40,712 nt of DNA from Clostridia bacterium (GTDB taxonomy: Bacteria; Bacillota; Clostridia; Oscillospirales; CAG-272). Numbering within the stretch: the stretch's first letter is position 1; every line of letters begins with the position of its first letter. Below are positions 32,948 through 40,712 of the stretch, piece by piece. The notes under the pieces are model-generated. The model worked only from the letters and a program-made list of their open reading frames with translations. It was not told the origin of the DNA and ran no database searches. The translations under genes were made by a program, and so were the position numbers. The stretch lies in the NCBI GenBank assembly GCA_017481595.1, contig JAFUOY010000022.1, positions 1-40,712 on the forward strand. Direction: 5' to 3'.

Positions 32948-34462
32948 TTGGATAAGAAAAAAGGTATCTTAAATGTAGCGGTCTCCATCCTGTTCAAGCT
33001 TATATTACTTGCAGGCTCGATTATTATCCGCAGGCTTCTGATCGAGCGCCTTGGCAACGGCATAAACGGAATAAATTCCCTTTATATAAGCATAATCGGA
33101 CTTTTGTCCGTGGCGGAGCTTGGAGTAGGGGGTGCTATAACCTATTGTATGTATAAGCCCATTGTGGAGGGAAATAAAGAACGGGTCTGTGCCCTTTTCA
33201 ATTATTTTAAAAGGGCGTATTTTATAATCGGTATCGTTATTTTCTCCTTGGGCGTTCTTATTATGCCCGCCCTCCCTTTCCTTGCGGAGGGGCATAATAT
33301 CTACACCTCAGAGCTTTATTCATCCTATATAATCCTGCTTATATCCGTTGCCGCCTCCTATATGTTCGGGGCGAAGCTTTCTCTTATAAACGCCCATAAG
33401 AATAATTACATTACCACCGCCCTTTTGTCCCTCGGTATGATAGGACAGTATATTCTTCAGGCATTGGTCCTTATTTTTACTCCCTCCTTTGACGGATATC
33501 TTCTTTGCGCCTTTGTATCTCTTGCAATACAATGGGTTGGTACGGAGCTTATTACGAGGATCTTATACGGAGATATCGTTGCAAACAAAAAAGTAAGGCT
33601 TACCTCCGAGGAAAGAAAAGAGGTAAAAAGAAATTCCTCCGCTATGCTTATGCACAAGATCGGCGGAACTATGGTAAACACTCTTGACAGTATAATCATT
33701 TCCGCCTTTTTAGGTGTGGAGCTTCTTGGCAGATACTCAAACTACTCCTCAATAGTCACTAACGCAACGGCAGTATTATCCCTTTTGTTTACTCCTCTTA
33801 TATCCATTATCGGTCACACCTTTGTCGCGGACAGAGAAAGGGTAATTGTACGGTACAGACAGCTTTATTTTCTTAATTACGTAATAGGGGTGTTTTTCTA
33901 TCTTGGCTTTTACGCCGTCGCCGACAGTCTTATTGAATTGCTTTTCGGAGAGGGACTCCGTCTTGCCCGTCCCGTAGTCTTTGTAATGACGGTAAATTAT
34001 TTTATTCAGTTTATGCGGCAGACAACCCTTGTGTTCAGGGATGCAACGGGAATATTTTATAAGGACAGATGGAAGCCCCTTCTTGAAGGAAGCGTAAATG
34101 CGATCCTATCCGTTCTTTTGGTCATTATTTTCAGACACGCCTTCGGAGATGAGGTGGCAAGTACGGGCGTAATTTTCGCAACGGTTATTACAAATCTTGC
34201 CGTGTGCCATATTATTGAGCCCTACGTTCTTTTTAAATACGCTTTTGATATTACCCCAAGGTCCCATTACTTTAAAAGTTATATCGGTATAGGCTTATTT
34301 ACCTTGGCGCTTATCTATATGGACAGATTCTTATATTCGGGCGGCGCCGCCTTTACAAGATTTTTAATAAATGGCGCAATTTCCATTGGCTTTTCCGTTT
34401 TGGTCATAGCGGCGGTATTTGTACCAAGGGTAATAGGATTTATAAAAAATAAAACGGCGTAG
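32948..34462 (+). CDS. Polysaccharide flippase, Wzx/MOP-family
   Basis: A 504-residue protein with about twelve to fourteen membrane helices along its full length. The N-terminal region ILLAGSIIIRRLLIERLGNGINGINSLYISIIGLLSVAELGVGGAITYCMYKP is the start of Wzx-like exporters. It moves lipid-linked repeat units across the membrane for the EpsG-like polymerase. The start is TTG at 32948, set by GAGGTGAG just upstream; no ATG is nearby. It ends the operon, 12 bases before a shared terminator. Neither an initiating sugar-phosphate transferase nor a chain-length regulator is present. Confidence 0.9.
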   Translation: MDKKKGILNVAVSILFKLILLAGSIIIRRLLIERLGNGINGINSLYISIIGLLSVAELGVGGAITYCMYKPIVEGNKERVCALFNYFKRAYFIIGIVIFSLGVLIMPALPFLAEGHNIYTSELYSSYIILLISVAASYMFGAKLSLINAHKNNYITTALLSLGMIGQYILQALVLIFTPSFDGYLLCAFVSLAIQWVGTELITRILYGDIVANKKVRLTSEERKEVKRNSSAMLMHKIGGTMVNTLDSIIISAFLGVELLGRYSNYSSIVTNATAVLSLLFTPLISIIGHTFVADRERVIVRYRQLYFLNYVIGVFFYLGFYAVADSLIELLFGEGLRLARPVVFVMTVNYFIQFMRQTTLVFRDATGIFYKDRWKPLLEGSVNAILSVLLVIIFRHAFGDEVASTGVIFATVITNLAVCHIIEPYVLFKYAFDITPRSHYFKSYIGIGLFTLALIYMDRFLYSGGAAFTRFLINGAISIGFSVLVIAAVFVPRVIGFIKNKTA

Positions 34463-34488
34463 CACGATACCGTAATACGCCGTTTTTA
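34450..34488. terminator. Bidirectional terminator between flippase and glycosidase genes
   Basis: AAAACGGCGTA (34451-34461) pairs with TACGCCGTTTT (34476-34486), ending in T on each side. The left arm includes the flippase stop codon. It also serves the convergent minus-strand gene ending at 34497. Confidence 0.9.
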
Positions 34489-34496
34489 ATTTAATA

Positions 34497-36410
34497 TTAT
34501 TTTACAACTGCAGGATGCTCCATCTTTGCCTTACCTGTGTATGCGGCAAGGAGGAAATAGTAGTTATCCGCAAGATAGTTGTATCCGCAGGGCTTACCGT
34601 CCTTTGTACGCCAGTCAACGCTCTGTATGTAGCCGGGCATAAGACCTGAATGTGTAAATTCCTTTTCATATGTGTTAAGAATTGCCTTGAATATTGCGTC
34701 AGCCTCCTTATCAAGGCCTACCTTGTACATAGAGGTGAGGAAGTGGAAGCCGTTCATACCGCTAAGACCGCCGTTTTCATACTGTCCCCAAGCCATCATA
34801 GGAGCCCAATCATAGGTGTCAACGGGGTCAATTGGCTTAACGTTACCGGGTATACCGTAACGAAGGTCGCCGTAGCCCTCCTTTTCCATCTGATCAAGGA
34901 GTTTTAAGAGCATTCTTCTGCCCTCGTCCTCGGGGATAAGTCCCTCATCAATACCCATAGAAACCGCAAAGGTAAACATATAGTCGTGCATCTTACCGTC
35001 ACGGCTTACCCAACCTGCCATAAGGGTCGTTTCGGGATTGTAGAAGGTCTTATAGAAGCTTTCTCTGAACTTCCTTGTCTGCGCCTCGTACCTTTCGGCA
35101 TCGGCATTCTTTTTAAGCTTACGCAAAAGCTCTGCAAGCTCTCTTAACGCTCTGTAGCAGAGATAGTTGAAATAAATATCCTTGTGACCGAAGGCGAAGT
35201 TGTCCCACCAGTTACACTGACGGTAGCCAACCTCCTTTTCCTGCTCCATAAAATCACCGGGGAAGGGAACCTCAAATATTCCGTCGCCGTCACTGTCAAG
35301 GCTCATAATAAAGTCCGCCGTTTTCATAGCGTAGGGAACCAGCTTCTTTGCAAAGGGCATATTCCAATGGGAAATACCCGCAGTTGATATTATAACACCG
35401 GGAACGGAGTCTATGTAGTTGCACATAGGATTTTTCTTTTTCTTGTTGTGGATGTAGGTGTAGTTTACCTCTCCGTCCTCCGCCATGCCGAGTAGGAAGC
35501 TGTTAAGTATCTGCTTTTCAAATACCTTGCGCACCAGCTTAAAGCGTTCCTTGTCCTCGCCCATTACCTGTAAAAGGTCGGATTTCATATGTACCGCCAA
35601 ATGAGCCGTACCGTGGAGGGAAATATTGTCACCCATATCAAACATTTCTCTGTTAAGGGAGAAGGAGTTCATCCAGCAGCGCTTAAGACCGTTCCAATCC
35701 TCACCCTCGTCAAAGGGAAGTGTGGGATATACCTCGTCAAGGACTGTGAAGGTAAGCTTTACGGCACTTGACGTCTTTGATTTGAATTTAAGACAGCTTG
35801 AGCCGAAATGGAGCGCGTTCATTGCGTTATGATAACCGAAGTTAGCGTATCCAAGACCGAGGCCCTCGTATTCCGTGCTCTTTATAAGCTCCTCCTCGCA
35901 GTATACATCGTCCTTGTCGGACTCTACTTTAATGTATCCATAGTCCGGAAAATGAATGTAAAGGGGAAGATCGTATCTATGCTTTCCAACGCACTTTGGA
36001 TTTCTTGATTTAAGATGCTTCATATTCTTACATACGGATTTGCACCATACCGTAAGGGGAGCCCTTCTTATAGAAAAATCAAGAGAAACGATATTGCTGA
36101 CAGGGGCATTTTCAAATTCCCATACAAAGCTCTTGTCGGAGGTAAATTCCATATTTACCTTCTCCCCCTTTTCGTTTGCAAAGCGGAAGGAATTTTCCGT
36201 TGCTTCAAAGGAAAGCTGGGATTCCTTTACGTAAGCGCCCGGAATAGCTGCTTTACCCGGGAGAAGCAAATTATAGGTTGCGTGTCTGTCACGGTCACGT
36301 CCGCTTGACTCAATGCCAATGAATGCTACCTTACCCGTTTTCTTGTTAACGGTAAGTGATAAATAATCACTGTTAAAGGTAGCGTATCTTTTATGGTTGT
36401 TTTCAATCAT
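34497..36410 (-). CDS. Unassigned glycoside hydrolase-like protein with (alpha/alpha)6-barrel character
   Basis: The 637-residue product has a beta-rich front (residues 1-240; TFNSDYLSLTVNKKTGKVAFIGIE) and a helical rear. Repeats of paired helices and motifs such as YRQCNWWDNFAFGHKDIYFNYL, DGDGIFEVP, DTYDWAPMMAWGQYENGGLSGMNGFHFLTSMYKVG and PGYIQSVDWRT are of the kind seen in six-hairpin glycosidases (GH15, GH63, GH78, GH116 and relatives). I cannot place it in a numbered family. Likely catalytic acids are the Asp/Glu in DGDGIF and YENGG. It has no signal peptide. A start at 36410 is supported by the position of its promoter, though AGGTAAAGGCA is a weak ribosome site. Confidence 0.6.
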   Translation of the reverse strand: MIENNHKRYATFNSDYLSLTVNKKTGKVAFIGIESSGRDRDRHATYNLLLPGKAAIPGAYVKESQLSFEATENSFRFANEKGEKVNMEFTSDKSFVWEFENAPVSNIVSLDFSIRRAPLTVWCKSVCKNMKHLKSRNPKCVGKHRYDLPLYIHFPDYGYIKVESDKDDVYCEEELIKSTEYEGLGLGYANFGYHNAMNALHFGSSCLKFKSKTSSAVKLTFTVLDEVYPTLPFDEGEDWNGLKRCWMNSFSLNREMFDMGDNISLHGTAHLAVHMKSDLLQVMGEDKERFKLVRKVFEKQILNSFLLGMAEDGEVNYTYIHNKKKKNPMCNYIDSVPGVIISTAGISHWNMPFAKKLVPYAMKTADFIMSLDSDGDGIFEVPFPGDFMEQEKEVGYRQCNWWDNFAFGHKDIYFNYLCYRALRELAELLRKLKKNADAERYEAQTRKFRESFYKTFYNPETTLMAGWVSRDGKMHDYMFTFAVSMGIDEGLIPEDEGRRMLLKLLDQMEKEGYGDLRYGIPGNVKPIDPVDTYDWAPMMAWGQYENGGLSGMNGFHFLTSMYKVGLDKEADAIFKAILNTYEKEFTHSGLMPGYIQSVDWRTKDGKPCGYNYLADNYYFLLAAYTGKAKMEHPAVVK

Positions 36411-36446
36411 TGCCTTTACCTCGCTTGGCTATTAGTAGTTACGTCC

Positions 36447-36476
36447 ATTGTACCATACCCTTTTTGAAATAAGCAA
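36447..36476 (-). promoter_or_regulatory. Promoter of the minus-strand glycosidase gene
   Basis: On the minus strand TTGCTT (36476-36471), 18 bases, then TACAAT (36452-36447). The -10 differs from consensus at one base; the -35 is weak. The gene starts 36 bases after the -10. Confidence 0.5.
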
Positions 36477-36516
36477 TACTAAATCTTTAATAAAAATGGC
36501 TAAATTCCTGAAATTA

Positions 36517-36545
36517 TTGATAAATTTGGAGTTTTATGATAAAAT
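36517..36545 (+). promoter_or_regulatory. Promoter of the GH35 gene
   Basis: TTGATA (36517-36522), 17 bases, then TAAAAT (36540-36545), with TG at 36537-36538 making an extended -10. This closely resembles the promoter at 38379-38407. Confidence 0.8.
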
Positions 36546-36575
36546 GTAATCAAATCAAGCTTTTAAGGAGGCAAT

Positions 36576-38315
36576 ATGAAATTTGAAATATGCGGCAAGG
36601 ATTTTCTTTGCGACGGAAAAAAGACGAAAATAATTTCAGGCGCGGTACATTATTTCAGAAATATGCCCGATACATGGGGTGATATTTTCAAGAAAATGAA
36701 GGCTATGGGACTTAACTGTGTGGAGACCTATTGCGCGTGGAATATGCACGAAAAGCACCCGGGTGAGTACGATTTTACAAACAATCTTGATATTGCAAAA
36801 TTTATAAAAACAGCGGAAAGGGAGGGACTTATGGTAATTGTCCGTCCCGGCCCCTACATCTGTGCAGAGTGGGAATTCGGCGGTCTGCCCTGGTGGATAC
36901 AGACCTACGACGATATGGAGATAAGATGCTCAAATCCCACCTACATAAAGCATTTTGAAAAATATCTTTCAAGGCTTTTTGACGAGATACGCCCCTTACT
37001 TTCCACCAACGGCGGACCTATTATAATGATGCAATGTGAAAACGAGTACGGATATTACGGCGACGATAAGACCTACCTTAAGTATCTTTACGATTGCTAT
37101 CGCAGACTTGGCATTGACGTGCCCTTGTTCACCTCCGACGGTACCTCAAGAAGCGATATTCTTGACGGCAGTATAGAGGGATGCCTTTCGACCCTCAATT
37201 TCGGCAGCAGAGTAGAGGAAAATTTCCGCGCTCACGATGAGCTGTATCCCAACAGCCCTAAAATGTGTATGGAAATGTGGGACGGATGGTTTGACGCATG
37301 GGGCTGCGGCAAGCATCACACCACCTCCGCAGAGGACTACGCTAAGGTAGTTGACGATATGCTTAAGCGCGGCAGCCTTAATATGTATATGTTTATCGGC
37401 GGCACCAATTTCGGATTTACAAGCGGAGCTAACCATTATGAAAAGTTCGCTCCCGACGTAACCAGCTACGATTATGACGCGGTGCTTTCCGAATGCGGTG
37501 ACGTAACTCCCAAATATCACGCCCTGCGCGAGGTAATATCAAAATACGTGGATAAGGAGCTTCCCGAGATACCGAAAAACAGAGAGAAAAGATCCTATGG
37601 CAAGGTTGCTCTTACTGAATTCGGCGGCTTTTTTGATAATCTTGACCGTCTTTCCTCTCCCGTATTTTCAAACGTACCAAAGTGTATGGAAAATTACGGA
37701 CACGGCTACGGTTATATCGCCTACAGAACCACGCTTAACAGGGATTATGAAAACAAGACTCTTTATTTTGAAAGCCTCGGCGACAGAGCTCAGGTGTATA
37801 TAAATAAAGACCTTTGCGGTATCGTGTATATAAACGATTATGAGCTTAAGGTGAACATCAGCGCAAAGGCGGGAGACGTGCTTACCATTCTTTGCGAAAA
37901 TATGGGCAGAGCAAACTTTGGTCCCAAAATGATGCGTAAAAAGGGTATAGCGGGCAGATGTCTTCTTGACGGAAAAATACACTTCAACTGGGACGTTTAC
38001 CCCTTGCCTATGGATAATCTTGATAAGGTCGTATACGGTAATGATGAGCCAAAGGAAAGATCCTGTTTCTATCGCGGCAGCTTTACGGTTGATAAATGCG
38101 CGGATACGTTTTTATATCTTGATAATTTTACAAAGGGCTTCGTTACCATAAACGGATTCAATATCGGCAGATATTGGGAAATAGGACCTCAAAGAAGCCT
38201 TTACGTTCCCGCATCTTTGTTAAAAGAGGGCGAAAACGAGATAGTTGTTTTTGAGTCCGACGGTAAAAAGGGCGAGGGCGTGGTTGAATTTTTGGATTAT
38301 CCTACCCTTGAGTGA
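36576..38315 (+). CDS. GH35 beta-galactosidase
   Basis: A 579-residue GH35 enzyme that cuts terminal beta-galactose. The TIM barrel has SGAVHYFRNMPDTWGD, a GPYICAEWEFGGLPWW segment (about 92-107), acid/base E157 in CENEYGYYGD and nucleophile E233 in MCMEMWDGWFDAWG. A beta-jelly-roll end (about 400-579) has WEIGPQRSLYVPASLLKEGENEIVVFE, normal for the family. There is no signal peptide, so it acts inside the cell on imported oligosaccharides, like the GH2 enzyme. AAGGAGGCA precedes the ATG. It has its own promoter, back to back with the (alpha/alpha)6 gene's. Confidence 0.96.
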   Translation: MKFEICGKDFLCDGKKTKIISGAVHYFRNMPDTWGDIFKKMKAMGLNCVETYCAWNMHEKHPGEYDFTNNLDIAKFIKTAEREGLMVIVRPGPYICAEWEFGGLPWWIQTYDDMEIRCSNPTYIKHFEKYLSRLFDEIRPLLSTNGGPIIMMQCENEYGYYGDDKTYLKYLYDCYRRLGIDVPLFTSDGTSRSDILDGSIEGCLSTLNFGSRVEENFRAHDELYPNSPKMCMEMWDGWFDAWGCGKHHTTSAEDYAKVVDDMLKRGSLNMYMFIGGTNFGFTSGANHYEKFAPDVTSYDYDAVLSECGDVTPKYHALREVISKYVDKELPEIPKNREKRSYGKVALTEFGGFFDNLDRLSSPVFSNVPKCMENYGHGYGYIAYRTTLNRDYENKTLYFESLGDRAQVYINKDLCGIVYINDYELKVNISAKAGDVLTILCENMGRANFGPKMMRKKGIAGRCLLDGKIHFNWDVYPLPMDNLDKVVYGNDEPKERSCFYRGSFTVDKCADTFLYLDNFTKGFVTINGFNIGRYWEIGPQRSLYVPASLLKEGENEIVVFESDGKKGEGVVEFLDYPTLE

Positions 38316-38378
38316 TAAGCTTTTCACAGAGTATTTTATGGCTTTTATTGACATCTCAACATTTTTTGTCAAAAAGTG

Positions 38379-38407
38379 TTGATTTTGTGATTAAAATGTG
38401 ATAAAAT
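38379..38407 (+). promoter_or_regulatory. Promoter of the PlsC-like acyltransferase gene
   Basis: TTGATT (38379-38384), 17 bases, then TAAAAT (38402-38407), again with TG before the -10. The spacer and flanks are similar to the GH35 promoter. No clear terminator separates it from the GH35 stop. Confidence 0.75.
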
Positions 38408-38435
38408 GTAGAAAAAGTGCGAGGGTGGTGACAAT

Positions 38436-39641
38436 TTGAAAAAGAAAAAAATAAGTATGCTTTGGTACAGAATTACAAAGCTTGCGGCAAGCTTTGTGGC
38501 AAGATTTATCTTTAAAAGAAGGTTTCTTCGCAATGAGATAAAAAATGTCAAGGGTCCCTTCGTTATAATTGCAAATCATCAGGCGTCCCTCGATTTTGTA
38601 AACCTTATGGCGGCTACCAAGCGTCCTATCACCTTCGTTGTCAGCAATTCGTTTTACAATACCTTGCCCGTTAAGGGCGTAATGGAGAAAATAGGCGTCA
38701 TTCCCAAGCAGCAGTTTCAGACCAATATAACCGACCTTAAGAGAATGAAGGGTGTTATAGAGGATGGCGGCATCCTTTGTGTCTATCCTGCGGGACTTAT
38801 GAGTGAGGATGGCCTTTCAACTCCTATCCCCTATGGCACATATAAATTCTTAAAGTGGCTTAAGGCGGATATCTACTTTGCAAAAACTATTGGCACGTAT
38901 TTTTCCATGCCCAAGTGGACTAAGGGTATGCGCAGAGGCAGGACATTTCTTGACGTTTACAAGCTCTTTGATAAGGATGAGATTGAAAAGCTTGAAATTG
39001 ATGAAATAAAGGAAATAACCGATAAGGCAATGCTTTTTGATGCGTACAGAGAGCAGGAAAAATATCTTGTCAAGTATGCAAAGGGTAATAATATAGAGGG
39101 ACTTGAAAACGTGCTTTATATGTGTCCCCATTGCAAGACGGAGTATTCCGTCCGCGTTAAGGATAAAAGCGTAATTTACTGTGAAAAATGCGGATTTGAG
39201 GAAAAGGCAGACGAGTACGGATTTTTACATAATAAAAAGGGTATCGGCAGTGAAATTCGCTATCCCTCCGATTGGAGCAGGATTATCTATAATGATTTAA
39301 AGGATAAGATGCTTAACGGTACGGAGGGGGAGCTGTCCTGTGAGACCGATATACATATGATAGATTTTTGTAAAAAGAAGTTCCGCGAGGCAGGACACGG
39401 AGTCCTTACCCTTACTAAGGAAAGATTCTTCCTTAAGGGAGAGGTAAAGGGAGAGGAAATTGATATTTCAGTTCCCGTTTCCAACCTTGCGTCCCTACCC
39501 TTTAAGCCGGGCAGACATATCGAGCTGCAGCACGGATACGATATTTACCGTTGCGTTTTGTCCGACGGCAAGCTTGCTATGAAATTTATAAACAAGCTAA
39601 AAATATATAACGAAACAAATTCAAGCTTACAGGTAAGATAA
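38436..39641 (+). CDS. PlsC-like 1-acyl-glycerol-phosphate acyltransferase with zinc ribbon
   Basis: The N-terminal domain has the acyltransferase motif NHQASLD (H48 and D53 of HX4D) and a partner loop VYPAGLMSEDG in place of the family's PEGTRS. It would transfer fatty acyl chains to a phospholipid precursor. Residues 1-230 make up this part. Then C230-P-H-C233 and C249-E-K-C252 form a four-cysteine zinc ribbon, not usual in PlsC. A 140-residue C-terminal domain follows, containing EIDISVPVSNLASLPFKPGRHIELQHGYDIYR, possibly a PH-like fold. The start is TTG at 38436 after GGTGGTGACAA; ATG 38457 is the next possible start. Confidence 0.78.
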   Translation: MKKKKISMLWYRITKLAASFVARFIFKRRFLRNEIKNVKGPFVIIANHQASLDFVNLMAATKRPITFVVSNSFYNTLPVKGVMEKIGVIPKQQFQTNITDLKRMKGVIEDGGILCVYPAGLMSEDGLSTPIPYGTYKFLKWLKADIYFAKTIGTYFSMPKWTKGMRRGRTFLDVYKLFDKDEIEKLEIDEIKEITDKAMLFDAYREQEKYLVKYAKGNNIEGLENVLYMCPHCKTEYSVRVKDKSVIYCEKCGFEEKADEYGFLHNKKGIGSEIRYPSDWSRIIYNDLKDKMLNGTEGELSCETDIHMIDFCKKKFREAGHGVLTLTKERFFLKGEVKGEEIDISVPVSNLASLPFKPGRHIELQHGYDIYRCVLSDGKLAMKFINKLKIYNETNSSLQVR

Positions 39642-39642
39642 A

Positions 39643-39676
39643 GATATCCGTCGGTCAGCGCCGACGGATATTTTAT
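39643..39676 (+). terminator. Terminator after the acyltransferase gene
   Basis: ATATCCGTCGG and CCGACGGATAT form a perfect 11-bp stem around TCAGCG, followed by TTTATTT, 2 bases after the stop codon. Confidence 0.93.
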
Positions 39677-39695
39677 TTAAATTATACGGTAATTA

Positions 39696-39724
39696 TTGAA
39701 AAATTCCTTTAAGTGTAGTATCAT
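39696..39724 (+). promoter_or_regulatory. Promoter of the esterase operon
   Basis: TTGAAA (39696-39701), 17 bases, then TATCAT (39719-39724). Each box has one or two mismatches. The gene starts 47 bases downstream. Confidence 0.65.
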
Positions 39725-39771
39725 AAAAGTACAAGAAATATATAGGAAATAAGGCAATTAAGGAGGAGAAA

Positions 39772-40641
39772 ATGAAAAAAATAGCAGTATTTATGTTGTT
39801 CGGTCAGTCAAATGCGGTTGGCCACGCTATGCCAATGGAGGAAAAGGACTATATTTCCGAGCCTCTTAAAAACGTATATGGACTTAACAGAGATCCTAAT
39901 CAGTCCTACGATACGACTGAGCTTAAATTTACGGGATATACAAGCTTCGGTATGAATCTTGCGGAAACACAGGACAATACCTACTCCGTTGCCAACTGCC
40001 TTGCAAGACGTTGGCAGGACGAGATCGACAGAGGTAACAGCGCCTTGCCCGACCTTTATATTATTCACATTGCCATAGGCTCTCAGGGACTTCTTGATAT
40101 GTGGAATATGAGCAGAGAAAAGGTAATAAAGCCCGGTATTCTCGGTACTGTAGATGTTTCAATGTACCCACTTGCCATCCACGTCCTTGGACTTTTTAAT
40201 AAATATTGTAAGGATAACGGTCTTGAGCCCGACTTTGTGGGCTTGCATTGGCGCGGAGGCGAGGAGGAGGTCCGCCGCGGAATTGATTACCTTGAAAAAA
40301 TAGATCTTAAAAATGAATATATAAAATTCTTTACAAGCCTTCGTGAGGCGGTTTCATACGATTTTCCTGTTGTAGTTCATAAAATGCCCTTTGAAAAGGT
40401 GTTTACAAAGGAGGATCCCACAGGCGGATGCCTTGCAACCATGCATTATATAAACGACGTGTTTGCAAAGCTCAGCGCCGAGCTTAAGGACACATCAGTT
40501 TTCGATCCTACAAAATGCCCCTTCTACGATGCAAATCAGTGGGACTTCGGTATTTTCCGTTGGGATCTGATTCATTATCTTGGCAAGACCAACGATTGGG
40601 TATCGGGCGAAATACTTAAGGAGTATATGGAAAGAAAATGA
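39772..40641 (+). CDS. SGNH-type carbohydrate esterase (sialate O-acetylesterase-like)
   Basis: The nucleophile motif FGQSNAVGHA puts S13 near the N-terminus, as in sialate O-acetylesterase and acetylxylan esterases. WRGGEEEVRRG matches the WxxGE block and RWDLIHYLG gives the D265/H268 pair at the end. At 289 residues, without a signal peptide, it would remove acetyl groups from an imported sugar or glycan. AGGAGGAGAAA precedes the ATG. The next gene overlaps its stop as ATGA, so they share an operon. The acetylated substrate cannot be read. Confidence 0.85.
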   Translation: MKKIAVFMLFGQSNAVGHAMPMEEKDYISEPLKNVYGLNRDPNQSYDTTELKFTGYTSFGMNLAETQDNTYSVANCLARRWQDEIDRGNSALPDLYIIHIAIGSQGLLDMWNMSREKVIKPGILGTVDVSMYPLAIHVLGLFNKYCKDNGLEPDFVGLHWRGGEEEVRRGIDYLEKIDLKNEYIKFFTSLREAVSYDFPVVVHKMPFEKVFTKEDPTGGCLATMHYINDVFAKLSAELKDTSVFDPTKCPFYDANQWDFGIFRWDLIHYLGKTNDWVSGEILKEYMERK

Positions 40642-40712
40642 CAGATACGGAAAGAATAAAAAATCTTACGGCTCCTTCTCACGTAGTGGATGCGGTGCTT
40701 GATACGGATGCA
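40638..40712 (+). CDS. Probable inosine-uridine-type nucleoside hydrolase, 5' end only
   Basis: Only 25 codons are visible: MTDTERIKNLTAPSHVVDAV, then LDTDA, and the window ends. VLDTD followed by A is how I recall some nucleoside hydrolases entering their calcium-binding DXDXXXDD motif, but the decisive second half lies outside. The ATG overlaps the esterase stop (ATGA). I hold this call open; other Asp-rich hydrolases could start the same way. Confidence 0.5.
   Translation, partial: MTDTERIKNLTAPSHVVDAVLDTDA

Noticed and set aside
1-40712. tRNA, rRNA, phage integrase or insertion-sequence genes
   Set aside because: None seen on either strand, so I cannot show how the restriction block was acquired.

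Overview
The window looks like a chromosomal segment of an uncultured, low-to-moderate GC Gram-positive bacterium of the class Clostridia, probably a gut commensal. The basis is the AAGGAGG-type ribosome sites before nearly every gene, TTGACA/TATAAT promoters, an EpsG-type exopolysaccharide operon, a Gram-positive type IV pilus cluster without a secretin gene, and several host- or plant-glycan hydrolases. I cannot name a species from sequence alone. There are no rRNA or tRNA genes and no CRISPR array.

Layout. 1-4690: the end of a type I restriction-modification locus. The 3' end of hsdS is followed by two AT-rich genes (a small membrane protein and a DUF4062 protein) and then hsdR. 4690-4835: on the minus strand, the decapitated start of what looks like an AAA/DUF4143 ATPase gene, with its promoter and two palindromic operator-like repeats still in place. 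5088-12313: a type IV pilus cluster. It has a strong promoter, a leader of about 235 nt, the major pilin, an intercistronic hairpin, three pilin-like proteins, a PilM-like protein, the prepilin peptidase PilD, PilC and PilB, and a strong terminator. No PilT, PilN or PilO is encoded here.

12345-15012: an FGGY carbohydrate kinase coupled to a GH32-like beta-propeller protein. 15050-23027: an OmpR-type two-component system, then an ABC-2 transporter operon (secreted protein, two permeases, ATPase) ending in three tandem lipoprotein paralogues. Both promoters carry TTACA boxes on an 11-bp repeat, with identical spacing to the proposed -10, so the two-component system probably controls itself and the transporter. 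23049-23244: a large inverted-repeat element with 47-nt arms. 23294-25468 (minus): a membrane-spanning protein with a C-terminal Nudix domain, divergent from an HD phosphohydrolase and a GH2 beta-mannosidase.

28675-34488: an exopolysaccharide operon of three glycosyltransferases, an EpsG-like polymerase and a flippase. 34497-40712: further carbohydrate genes. These are an unassigned (alpha/alpha)6-type glycosidase (minus), a GH35 beta-galactosidase, a PlsC-like acyltransferase carrying a zinc ribbon, an SGNH/sialate-O-acetylesterase-like esterase, and the first 25 codons of a probable nucleoside hydrolase cut by the window end.

Candidates for something undescribed are the two-gene cassette inside the restriction operon, the Nudix membrane fusion, the three lipoprotein paralogues with a divergent central segment beside their own transporter and regulator, and the zinc-ribbon acyltransferase. 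All positions and motifs were read by eye. Family assignments come from recalled family features, not from a database search.
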